DNA of 22,479 bases from CAG-1031 sp964391735. Its GTDB lineage: Bacteria > Bacteroidota > Bacteroidia > Bacteroidales > Muribaculaceae. Position numbers and translations under genes: made by a program. Location of the stretch: the NCBI GenBank assembly GCA_964391735.1, contig CAYMNF010000035.1:1-22479 (forward strand), in the 5' to 3' direction. A model generated the notes under the pieces. It saw nothing but the letters and a program-made list of their open reading frames with translations. It had not been told where the DNA came from and searched no databases. Numbering within the stretch: the stretch's first letter is position 1; every line of letters starts with the position of its first letter. Shown one piece after another: positions 1 to 6,154 of the stretch.

Positions 1-328
1 CCTTGCGGATGGTGGGGAAGTTGGTGAGCATGCCACCGGGCCAGCGCTCGATAACGTAGGGCATATTAACCTGTGAGGCCTTGTCGGCAACAACCTGCTT
101 GGCCTGTTTCTTGGTGGCTACAAAGAGGACTTTCTTGCCCTGCTTAGCCATGTTCTTGAGGATATTTGCGGCCTCCTCGAGCTTGGCGGCAGTTTTGTAC
201 AGGTCAATGATGTGGATACCGTTGCGCTCCATAAAGATGTAGGGAGCCATTGCGGGATTCCATTTGCGTTTGAGGTGGCCGAAGTGACAGTTGGCGGCCA
301 ACAGTTGGTCAAAAGTGGGGGTTGCCAT
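1..328 (-). CDS. rpsB: 30S ribosomal protein S2, N-terminal part (cut by window edge)
   Basis: S2 binds the small-subunit platform and is needed for S1 recruitment and translation initiation. The minus strand from the ATG at 328-326 encodes about 109 residues before the window ends; the protein begins MATPTFDQLLAANCHFGH and carries the family hallmarks RKWNPAMAPYIF, GIHIIDLYKT and ERWPGGMLTNF. A full S2 is roughly 230-280 residues, so more than half lies outside. It is third in a minus-strand series after rplM and rpsI, the usual Bacteroidetes order, where tsf normally follows (not visible). A 243-nt structured spacer separates it from rpsI. Identification is secure from sequence motifs. Confidence 0.95.
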   Translation of the reverse strand, partial: MATPTFDQLLAANCHFGHLKRKWNPAMAPYIFMERNGIHIIDLYKTAAKLEEAANILKNMAKQGKKVLFVATKKQAKQVVADKASQVNMPYVIERWPGGMLTNFPTIRK

Positions 329-374
329 TTTTGTGTTTTTGGTTTTTTGGTTGCTTGTTTACGTTCTTTATTTT

Positions 375-404
375 CTGCCACGGGGCCAAAAGGCCCTCAG
401 GCAG
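375..404 (-). promoter_or_regulatory. Stem-loop in the rpsB 5' leader
   Basis: Read on the minus strand, CTGCC-TGA-GGGCC-TTTT-GGCCC-CGT-GGCAG folds into two perfect 5-bp stems separated by a symmetric 3x3 internal loop and capped by TTTT. It ends about 46 nt before the rpsB ATG, and the stretch between is A-rich and unstructured. Ribosomal protein leaders are often autoregulated by such structures; that role is inferred here. It could instead be a processing or attenuation site. Confidence 0.5.
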
Positions 405-439
405 CAACCGCACCAGGTAGGGAACGCGTCCATCCGGGC

Positions 440-495
440 GGTTTAGATGCTAAACCTCGCCGGCAGTGCCGATTGTGACATCGACAACAGCCGGC
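440..495 (-). promoter_or_regulatory. Two further hairpins in the rpsI-rpsB spacer
   Basis: Bases 440-446 and 450-456 form a perfect 7-bp stem (GGTTTAG/CTAAACC) with a 3-nt loop. Next to it, GCCGGC at 459-464 pairs with GCCGGC at 490-495, enclosing a shorter imperfect stem. With the hairpin at 375-404 these give a compact array of structures across the 243-nt spacer, which holds no credible gene. No TAnnTTTG promoter box was seen on the minus strand in this spacer, so rpsB may depend on read-through from rplM-rpsI. Confidence 0.45.
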
Positions 496-571
496 TAAGC
501 AGCACAGGTACACGCACGGGGCAGGGAAAAACCGCCGGGGCAATGCGCCTGTATGGGGTGTAAGGGGGTCC

Positions 572-958
572 TTAACGCTTGCTGAACTGGAAGCGCTTGC
601 GAGCTTTGGGACGGCCCGGTTTCTTACGCTCAACGGCGCGCGGGTCACGGGTCATGAAGCCCTCGGCGCGCAGGGCTGATTTATCCTCGGGATTAACCTT
701 CACCAACGCACGGGCGATGGCAAGACGCAGGGCCTCAGCCTGTCCTTTGTAACCGCCACCGTCAAGGTTGACGCGGATGTCGTACTTGTCACCGACCTCA
801 AGGGTTGTCAGCGGCTGGCGAACGATGTACTGCAGGATTGATGAGGGGAAGTAAACGTCAAGCGGACGGTGGTTGATGGTAATAACACCGGTACCATCCA
901 TAAGAATCACGCGGGCTACGGCGGCTTTGCGGCGCCCTACTGCATTAACTTTTTCCAT
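572..958 (-). CDS. rpsI: 30S ribosomal protein S9
   Basis: S9 sits in the small-subunit head, and its C-terminal tail reaches the P-site tRNA. The 128-residue product starts MEKVNAVGRRKAAVARV, the classic S9 N-terminus, and ends KRFQFSKR with the basic tail and invariant terminal arginine. Internal GGGYKGQAEALRLAIARAL and the RDPRAVERKKPGRPKAR segment are typical. Length matches the family (about 128-130). It lies 19 bp downstream of rplM on the same strand, so the two are almost certainly cotranscribed. Confidence 0.97.
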   Translation of the reverse strand: MEKVNAVGRRKAAVARVILMDGTGVITINHRPLDVYFPSSILQYIVRQPLTTLEVGDKYDIRVNLDGGGYKGQAEALRLAIARALVKVNPEDKSALRAEGFMTRDPRAVERKKPGRPKARKRFQFSKR

Positions 959-977
959 AGTTGTCTACCGGTCTTTA

Positions 978-1457
978 TTATTTGATTTTGTTGATATCAA
1001 TTTCCTTGGGGTTCTGGCCCTGATGGGGATGCTCGGCACCGCTGTAAACAAACATGTTTTCAAGGATGCGACGGCCAAGACGATTTTTGGGGAGCATGCC
1101 TTTTACAACTTTTGTAAACAAGGGGTTGTAACCGCTCTTGATGTGCTTGTTGTGAGCCTTCTGGAGCAATACCCTGGGGGTGCTGATGCGCTGGCCGCCG
1201 GGATAGCCGGTGTAGCGAACATACTCACGGTCGTCCCACTTGTTACCGGTGAGGCGCACCTTGTCGGCGTTGATGATGATGACGTTTGAGCCGCAATCAA
1301 CATTGGGGCTGTAGCACGGTTTGTTTTTGCCACGCAGCAAAATGGCCACTTTTGAGCACAGACGACCCAAAACCTGGTCGGTAGCGTCAACTATAACCCA
1401 CTCCTTTTCAATGCTCGCAGCATTGGGAGTAAGAGTCTTGTAGCTTAATGTATCCAC
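978..1457 (-). CDS. rplM: 50S ribosomal protein L13, GTG start
   Basis: L13 is an early-assembling 50S protein. From a GTG at 1457-1455 the protein is 159 residues and begins (M)DTLSYKTLTPNAASIEKEW, which aligns with the standard Bacteroidetes L13 N-terminus. Hallmarks are DATDQVLGRLCSKVA, NVIIINADKVRLTGNKW, RYTGYPGGQR and VKGMLPKNRLGR. The frame stays open upstream to 1574, but that extension (RRFGARIFKK...) is not L13-like and would exceed the usual 140-155 residues. No ATG occurs at the expected position, so GTG is the best start. A -7 promoter box lies about 160 nt upstream. First gene of the rplM-rpsI-rpsB series. Confidence 0.93.
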   Translation of the reverse strand: MDTLSYKTLTPNAASIEKEWVIVDATDQVLGRLCSKVAILLRGKNKPCYSPNVDCGSNVIIINADKVRLTGNKWDDREYVRYTGYPGGQRISTPRVLLQKAHNKHIKSGYNPLFTKVVKGMLPKNRLGRRILENMFVYSGAEHPHQGQNPKEIDINKIK

Positions 1458-1615
1458 AATTTTTTTCTTAAAAATCCGGGCGCCGAAACGCCGGGAAAGG
1501 TTTGATTTTCTGGTTTTTACCGGGCAAGTCCTGAGGGGGTAACGTCCGTCGGTCGGCCAAGGCCGGCGGGGCACACACCGTCATCGCTATACCCAACTTG
1601 GATATAATCGGCGTG

Positions 1616-1623
1616 CAAAGGTA
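1616..1623 (-). promoter_or_regulatory. Bacteroidetes -7 promoter box for rplM-rpsI
   Basis: The minus strand reads TACCTTTG, matching TAnnTTTG. It would start transcription near 1609 and give a leader of about 150 nt before the rplM GTG. A clear -33 TTTG was not found. The long, GC-rich leader (1458-1609) has short self-complementary stretches and could hold an L13 autoregulatory structure; that is inference. Confidence 0.5.
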
Positions 1624-1737
1624 TGAAAATTAACCCGAATCGCAATCCCAATCCCCCGCCCTCGCCTCGTGCACGCTACAAGTTTAACATTTTTTAGCAT
1701 TATACCTCCCCATGCCCTCCTCCACCCAATACAATTT

Positions 1738-1784
1738 GAAGAAATACACCTTATATAATAAGAAGAAATACACCTTATATAATA
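1738..1784. repeat. Two-copy 24-bp tandem repeat between divergent promoters
   Basis: A 23-nt unit (starting GAAGAAATACACC and ending TATATAATA) occurs at 1738-1760 and again, identical, at 1762-1784, giving a period of 24. It is AT-rich and sits between the rplM promoter (minus) and the rplS promoter (plus), ending 46 bp before the rplS -7 box. It may be a recent slip-strand duplication, and copy number could affect either promoter. Confidence 0.85.
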
Positions 1785-1806
1785 AAAGGGGGATTTGAAA
1801 AAAGAT

Positions 1807-1837
1807 TTTGGCGGATTAAAAAAAAGGTGTACTTTTG
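1807..1837 (+). promoter_or_regulatory. Promoter for rplS (TTTG-N19-TACTTTTG)
   Basis: A -33 TTTG at 1807-1810 and a -7 TACTTTTG at 1830-1837 are separated by 19 bp, a textbook Bacteroidetes primary sigma promoter. Transcription would begin near 1844, leaving a leader of about 120 nt before the rplS ATG. Confidence 0.7.
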
Positions 1838-1962
1838 CACCGCAAATTGTGCGTAGGTTTTTACCGATGTCGTTTGCATCAATTGTAAGTACTCGCAATC
1901 TCTGGCGGGACGTGCAGCCCGCGAATATTGCGCTTGTCAAACCAAAACCATTCAAAAAAGCA

Positions 1963-2319
1963 ATGGATCTTATCAAAATTGCCAACGAGGCCTTTGCCAC
2001 CGGCAAGCAACATCCCGACTTCCAGGCCGGTGACACCATCACCGTTGCCTATCGTATCAAAGAGGGTAACAAAGAGCGTACCCAGATGTACCGCGGCGTT
2101 GTAATTCGCATCAGCGGTGACGGTGAGAAAAAACGTTTCACCGTTCGCAAAATCAGTGACAACATTGGCGTTGAGCGTATCTTCCCTATTGAGTCACCGT
2201 TCATCGACAGCATCACCGTTAACAAATACGGTAAAGTACGTCGCGCAAAACTTTACTACCTGCGCAAACTCACCGGCAAGAAAGCTCGCATCAAAGAGCG
2301 TCGCGTAAAGAAAGCTTAA
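1963..2319 (+). CDS. rplS: 50S ribosomal protein L19
   Basis: L19 lies at the 30S-50S interface. The 118-residue product from the ATG at 1963 begins MDLIKIANEAFATGKQHPDF and contains the family signatures GDTITVAYRIKEG, QMYRGVVIRISG, VERIFPIESPFIDSI and RRAKLYYLRKLTGKKARIKE. Length fits L19 (115-120). The frame is open upstream to 1795, and a start at 1867 would add 32 residues, but that extension resembles no L19, so 1963 is preferred. It has its own promoter and a strong terminator, so it appears monocistronic. Confidence 0.96.
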   Translation: MDLIKIANEAFATGKQHPDFQAGDTITVAYRIKEGNKERTQMYRGVVIRISGDGEKKRFTVRKISDNIGVERIFPIESPFIDSITVNKYGKVRRAKLYYLRKLTGKKARIKERRVKKA

Positions 2320-2338
2320 TCAGCAACCCAATGATACC

Positions 2339-2373
2339 ACGGGGCCGCGCACACAGCGTAGCCCCGTTTTTTT
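2339..2373 (+). terminator. Rho-independent terminator after rplS
   Basis: ACGGGGC (2339-2345) pairs perfectly with GCCCCGT (2361-2367), followed directly by a T run through 2373. It lies 20 bp after the rplS stop and separates it from bioB. Confidence 0.85.
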
Positions 2374-2396
2374 ATGGCAGATAGTAAAAGTATTAG

Positions 2397-2404
2397 TATT
2401 TTTG
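2397..2404 (+). promoter_or_regulatory. -7 box for bioB
   Basis: TATTTTTG matches TAnnTTTG and lies 26 bp before the bioB ATG, giving a leader of about 20 nt. The -33 region overlaps the upstream terminator T run and contains no perfect TTTG. No biotin-repressor operator was recognised. Confidence 0.5.
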
Positions 2405-2429
2405 CCGTGGAAAAAGAAATACACAGAAT

Positions 2430-3386
2430 ATGACCTTAACAGAGATAAAAGAGAAAGTGCTTGGCGGGGGTGACATCACACGCGCCGAAGCATCTTTCCT
2501 TGCCACCGTGCCCCTTGATGAACTTTGTGATGCAGCCGATGAGGTAACAAAACACTTTATGGGCACCGAAATGGACTCATGCTCAATTGTGAACGCCCGC
2601 AGCGGCCTTTGTAGCGAGGACTGCAAATGGTGTGCCCAGGCAACACGTCATCACACGGGTTGTGCAACATATAACATCCTTGACGAGGAGGAGGTTATGG
2701 CCGCCGCATGCCGCAACGAGGAGGCCGGCATACAGCGTTTCTCACTGGTGACCAGCGGGCGTGCCGTCACCGGCAGCGACCTTGAAAAGTTCATCAAAAT
2801 ATTAGAACGGCTGCGCAGGGAAACCAATCTTAAGCTCTGTGTCTCAATGGGTTTATTGGGCGAGAAGGAGATGCGCCGGCTGCGCGAGGTCGGTGTAACG
2901 CGCTACCACTGCAACATGGAAAGCAACCGCACACACTTCAAGAAGCTCTGCACCACCCACACCCCTGAGGATAAAGCGCGCACCCTTGAGGCAGCCCGGG
3001 CGGCAGGGTTGGAGGTATGCTCCGGTGGCATTATCGGCATGGGCGAGAGCCTTGAGGACCGCATTGAGTTCGCCATTGAGCTGCGCGACCTTAACCCGGA
3101 CTCAGTACCCATCAATATCCTGACCCCCATCAAGAATACCCCCCTTGAGAATGAGCCACTCATCAGCGAGGAGGATATTATACGCTCTGTTGCGCTCTTC
3201 AGGATGATTTTACCCAAAAAGGGGTTGCGCTTTGCCGGCGGACGCTTGCGCATAAGCCGTGAGGCACAGATGCGCATGTTGCGTGGGGGTGTGCACGGGG
3301 TGTTGATGGGCGACATGCTCACCACCGTCTCAAACCAGATAAGCGATGACCGCCGCATGTTTGCCGAGGTAGGCCTCAAGTTCTGA
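2430..3386 (+). CDS. bioB: Biotin synthase (radical SAM)
   Basis: BioB inserts sulfur into dethiobiotin, the last step of biotin synthesis, using a radical-SAM [4Fe-4S] cluster and a sacrificial [2Fe-2S] cluster. In the 318-residue product the cluster motif CSEDCKWC places cysteines at 61, 65 and 68 (CxxxCxxC). SAM- and barrel-associated motifs follow: YHCNMES, CSGGIIGMGES, PINILTPIKNTPLE and FAGGRLRIS, the last holding the arginine typical of the auxiliary-cluster site. Length is normal. It stands alone, with no bioA, bioD or bioF nearby. A biotin-dependent enzyme is encoded at 16658. Family assignment is strong; dethiobiotin as substrate follows from the family. Confidence 0.93.
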   Translation: MTLTEIKEKVLGGGDITRAEASFLATVPLDELCDAADEVTKHFMGTEMDSCSIVNARSGLCSEDCKWCAQATRHHTGCATYNILDEEEVMAAACRNEEAGIQRFSLVTSGRAVTGSDLEKFIKILERLRRETNLKLCVSMGLLGEKEMRRLREVGVTRYHCNMESNRTHFKKLCTTHTPEDKARTLEAARAAGLEVCSGGIIGMGESLEDRIEFAIELRDLNPDSVPINILTPIKNTPLENEPLISEEDIIRSVALFRMILPKKGLRFAGGRLRISREAQMRMLRGGVHGVLMGDMLTTVSNQISDDRRMFAEVGLKF

Positions 3387-3410
3387 AGCCTTCCATTTGG
3401 GCCGCGCAGT

Positions 3411-3440
3411 TTTGTACATATAATATTTTAACTAACTTTG
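3411..3440 (+). promoter_or_regulatory. Promoter of the cobalamin riboswitch transcript
   Basis: TTTG at 3411-3414 and TAACTTTG at 3433-3440 are 18 bp apart. A start about 7 nt after the -7 box falls at 3447, exactly the first base of the riboswitch P1 stem, so promoter and RNA boundaries agree independently. Confidence 0.75.
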
Positions 3441-3446
3441 TCCACG

Positions 3447-3631
3447 AAAACAGCACCCCTTTTGGGGTTGAAAAGGGAACACGGTGTGAATCCGTGACAG
3501 AACCCGCTGCTGTAAGTCCCATGCCGGGGAGGAAATATCAACCCCGGCGCCCCTCCCGATATACCGCCACTGGGCCCAACGCCCGGGAAGGCTTCGAGAG
3601 GACGGGGATAAGTCAGAAGACCTGCTGTTTT
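3447..3631 (+). ncRNA. Cobalamin (AdoCbl-type) riboswitch aptamer
   Basis: The outer P1 stem is a perfect 9-bp pairing of AAAACAGCA (3447-3455) with TGCTGTTTT (3623-3631). Inside are the conserved core from about 3475 (GGGAACACGGTGTGAATCCG), the CTGCTGTAAGTCC segment, the invariant GCCACTG (3566-3572), GGGAAGG, and the B12 box region AGTCAGAAGACCTGC. Order and spacing match the cobalamin riboswitch family. It precedes the DUF4465 gene by about 170 nt on the same strand and very likely represses it when cobalamin is abundant. Confidence 0.95.
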
Positions 3632-3803
3632 CAGAATGCCATCGGCACACCCCGGGCAATGGGTGCACGTTCTGACAATTTATCCCCCGCAAAAAACCAT
3701 CGGGAATAGTTTGTAGAAACACCGTGTTGTTCGGTCTGCGTCGAAAAAACTTTTTTTGAAAATCACGCAAAAACTACAACACAACAGATTAATTCAACAA
3801 ACT
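3631..3803 (+). promoter_or_regulatory. Riboswitch expression platform / leader
   Basis: This 173-nt stretch has no gene. TCAGAA (3631-3636) can pair with TTCTGA (3670-3675), with an imperfect GCAC/GGTGC inner stem. ACACCGTGTT at 3719-3728 is a perfect 10-nt reverse complement of AACACGGTGT at 3478-3487 in the aptamer core, so it can compete with the internal aptamer helix. No classic hairpin plus T-run terminator was identified, so control may be translational or through this alternative pairing. Confidence 0.5.
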
Positions 3804-4814
3804 ATGAAGCGTACTTTACTGCTTGGAGGTATTCTGCTGCTCGGCATGGGCATCGGCTCAGCCAACGACGGCGTAATCACACTTGACCTCACCAAATCCA
3901 CCACCCCGTTGCAGTTCAACCCCGAGAACGGGTCATGGACGGGAACATACGACGATGATGCAACGGCCATTGTCAGCCAATGCTTCAGCTTTGTACACAG
4001 CTCGATGGGTGAATATGAGACCTGGTGGGATTTCACTGCCTCAAATTCAGCAGATAACAAATACTATGAAAACTCCCTTGCGCACCAGTGGAGCAACATG
4101 GCCAAAGGCGGCATAGTGCTTGGCGAGGATGGCAAGGTGAAGATGGATGAGTTCGGCGCCCCCGTTGTCAGTGCTGAGGTCCCCTATCTGGTCGGTTTCT
4201 ACAACTACTACTTCTCGAAACGTCCCACCGACATGGTCTTCAACGATGGCAAAAACTACAAGGCGGTGGGGGTTTTTGTCAACATGAACAGCTACCCGTA
4301 TTATTGCATCGAGTATGGGGATGCCTTTGCACGCGCCTTTAATAACGGAGACCGCTTAACGCTGACTATCCACGGCGTGGCCCCTGACGAGTCAGAGAAG
4401 ACCGTTGAGGTAACTATGGCTTCATACGCCAACGGAGACCTCACCATAAACCGGGGCTGGAAGTATGTTGACCTCAGTGAACTTGGCACAGTGAACGAGA
4501 TTTACTTTACAATGGAGAGTACCGACACCGGGGACTACGGGATGAACACCCCCGGATACTTCTGCCTTGACAAGCTGATGGTAACCCCGGCCGGGGATTC
4601 TGCCCTGAAGAGCGTAAGCGCTGATGAGTCCACAATAACCTACGACAGCGTCGCCAAGATTGTGCGTGTAACGGGTGCCGACTTCACCATGATTAGCGAC
4701 ATCGCCGGCCGTACTGTATTGTCAGGGGACGGCACGGAGTTTGAGCTGGGCTCACTGCCCGCAGGCGTCTACATCATCACCGCCGGCAGCCGCTCGCTCA
4801 AAATCGCCAAGTAA
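3804..4814 (+). CDS. Exported DUF4465 protein under B12 riboswitch control
   Basis: The 336-residue product has a signal peptide (MKRTLLLGGILLLGMGIGSA, cleavage near residue 20) with no lipobox cysteine. The body looks like DUF4465: an aromatic-rich region with ETWWDFTASNSADN, FVNMNSYPYYCIEYGDAFARAF, GDRLTLTIHG, WKYVDLSELGTVNEIYFTMEST and the characteristic GMNTPGYFCLD (246-256). The last ~60 residues (ISDIAGRTVLSG, LPAGVYIITAG, LKIAK) resemble type IX secretion-type C-terminal sorting domains. DUF4465 proteins are common in Bacteroidetes cobalamin-riboswitch loci, where surface B12-binding proteins occur, so cobalamin or corrinoid binding is a reasonable inference. No btuB-like receptor is adjacent. 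The ATG at 3804 is chosen over an earlier in-frame start because it begins the signal peptide. Confidence 0.85.
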   Translation: MKRTLLLGGILLLGMGIGSANDGVITLDLTKSTTPLQFNPENGSWTGTYDDDATAIVSQCFSFVHSSMGEYETWWDFTASNSADNKYYENSLAHQWSNMAKGGIVLGEDGKVKMDEFGAPVVSAEVPYLVGFYNYYFSKRPTDMVFNDGKNYKAVGVFVNMNSYPYYCIEYGDAFARAFNNGDRLTLTIHGVAPDESEKTVEVTMASYANGDLTINRGWKYVDLSELGTVNEIYFTMESTDTGDYGMNTPGYFCLDKLMVTPAGDSALKSVSADESTITYDSVAKIVRVTGADFTMISDIAGRTVLSGDGTEFELGSLPAGVYIITAGSRSLKIAK

Positions 4815-4877
4815 CTTTTTTAGCCCATGTCCCACGGGGTTAAAAGCCACGGGGGTATGAAATTAGGGAAAAAGTTG

Positions 4878-4885
4878 TAACTTTG
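4878..4885 (+). promoter_or_regulatory. -7 box for efp
   Basis: TAACTTTG matches TAnnTTTG and lies 69 bp before the efp start. No good -33 TTTG was seen at the expected distance. The leader of about 60 nt is A-rich before the ATG. Confidence 0.5.
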
Positions 4886-4953
4886 CATCGTGAAGCGCCC
4901 CGGCAACTTTCGGGGCCAAAGAATGCAAACACATAAAAATACAATAAGGAATA

Positions 4954-5520
4954 ATGGCAACGACTGCTGACTTTAAAAACGGTATGTGCCTCGACATTGA
5001 CGGGGACTACTTCTTCATCAAAGAATTTCTGCACGTAAAACCGGGCAAGGGTCCGGCCTTTGTACGCACCAAACTGCGCAATGTAAAGACAGGCCGCATC
5101 CTTGACAAGACCTGGAACTCAGGCGTAAAGGTAAACGAGGTGCGCATTGAGCGTCGTCCCTATCAGTATCTCTACAAAGATGACATGGGGTACAACTTTA
5201 TGCATACCGAGACCTTTGAGCAGGTTGCCATCCCCGGCGAGAGCATCGAGGGTGTACAGTTCCTGAAAGAGGGAGATATCTGCGAGGCCATGGTACACGC
5301 CGCCTCAGAGACCATCCTTACATGCGAGATGCCCCCGAACGTCGTTCTTGAAGTCACCTACACCGAGCCCGGCATCAAGGGCGACACAGCCACAAACACC
5401 CTGAAGCCCGCCACCGTTGAGACCGGCGCCGAGGTGCGTGTGCCGCTGTTCATCAACATCGGTGACAAGGTGAGGATTGACACCCGTGACGGGTCATACC
5501 TTGAGCGCATCAAAGCCTAA
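4954..5520 (+). CDS. efp: Translation elongation factor P
   Basis: EF-P rescues ribosomes stalled at proline-rich sequences. The 188-residue length is standard, with three beta-barrel domains expected. The domain I loop reads HVKPGKGPAFVRTKLRN, placing the tip lysine (equivalent to E. coli K34) at residue 32 in PGKG. The C-terminal part has TATNTLKPATVETGAEVRVPLFINIGDKVRIDTRDGSYLERI, the EF-P signature. No modification gene (epmA or epmB type) is in the window, so the lysine's modification state is unknown. It has its own promoter box and a strong terminator. Confidence 0.97.
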   Translation: MATTADFKNGMCLDIDGDYFFIKEFLHVKPGKGPAFVRTKLRNVKTGRILDKTWNSGVKVNEVRIERRPYQYLYKDDMGYNFMHTETFEQVAIPGESIEGVQFLKEGDICEAMVHAASETILTCEMPPNVVLEVTYTEPGIKGDTATNTLKPATVETGAEVRVPLFINIGDKVRIDTRDGSYLERIKA

Positions 5521-5530
5521 AAACTCTATA

Positions 5531-5558
5531 CCCCCGGGGCGCAATCCCCGGGGGTTCT
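5531..5558 (+). terminator. Terminator after efp
   Basis: CCCCCGGGG (5531-5539) pairs perfectly with CCCCGGGGG (5546-5554) around a 6-nt loop, followed by TTCTTT. It lies 10 bp after the efp stop codon. Confidence 0.85.
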
Positions 5559-5676
5559 TTATCTCCCGCCGTTTTACGCACACCGCTAAACCCCTGAGGA
5601 TAAACCAATAAGGGAATCGCCACAACCTTTTCCATGTTACGGACGTTTTAATTACGAAACCAAAAACAAGAAAACT

Positions 5677-5973
5677 ATGAGCGATTTCACTACTATCCTC
5701 AACGACACCAAGCCGGTGTTGGTTGACTTCTTTGCCACCTGGTGCGGACCGTGCCGGGTACAGTCCCCGATATTGGAGCAAGTTAAAAAGACTGTGGGAG
5801 ACAAAGCCGTTGTGTTGAAGGTTGATATTGACCAGAATCGCGAGCTCGCCGAGAGGTATCGCGTAATGTCTGTCCCCACACTTATAATTTTCAAGAATGG
5901 CGAACCGGTATGGCGCGCCTCAGGCGTTCAGCAGGCCGATGTGCTTGTTGACAAGCTTGCCGAACACTATTGA
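5677..5973 (+). CDS. trxA: Thioredoxin
   Basis: A 98-residue single-domain thioredoxin with the active site WCGPC at residues 22-26 (cysteines 23 and 26), a VDFFATWC strand before it and the cis-proline loop VMSVPTLIIFKNG after it. There is no signal peptide, so it is a cytoplasmic disulfide reductase, with thioredoxin reductase as the expected partner (not in the window). It is slightly shorter than the usual 105-110 residues because of a short N-terminus. It is flanked by terminators on both sides, suggesting independent transcription, though no convincing TAnnTTTG box was found in front of it. Confidence 0.93.
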   Translation: MSDFTTILNDTKPVLVDFFATWCGPCRVQSPILEQVKKTVGDKAVVLKVDIDQNRELAERYRVMSVPTLIIFKNGEPVWRASGVQQADVLVDKLAEHY

Positions 5974-6060
5974 ACAATCGATGTTGCCGACAAAGGCAAC
6001 CTCCGTATCGGCCCGGAATGGAGCAATCCGCCCGTGGCCGCACGGTGACACCCTATGACA

Positions 6061-6106
6061 CACACCACGCCCCGGTGAGACCCACGGGCGTGGCCTTGTG
6101 TATTTT
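6061..6106 (+). terminator. Terminator after trxA
   Basis: CCACGCCC (6065-6072) pairs perfectly with GGGCGTGG (6086-6093); flanking CACA and TGTG extend the stem imperfectly, and TATTTT follows. The rest of the 181-bp gap between trxA and the acyl-CoA synthetase shows no gene. Confidence 0.65.
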
Positions 6107-6154
6107 GCATCCCTCACGCTCTCTCCCCCCCAAGTACCCTCATAGCCAAACCAA

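Noticed and set aside
873..1289. 138-residue plus-strand open frame
   Set aside because: Antisense to rpsI and rplM, both certain genes; no independent evidence.
1795..1962. N-terminal extension of L19
   Set aside because: The frame is open, but the sequence is not L19-like and the first part precedes the predicted transcription start.
6096..6106. -7 promoter box for the acyl-CoA synthetase
   Set aside because: GTATTTTGC is one base short of TAnnTTTG, and it overlaps the trxA terminator; not strong enough to list.
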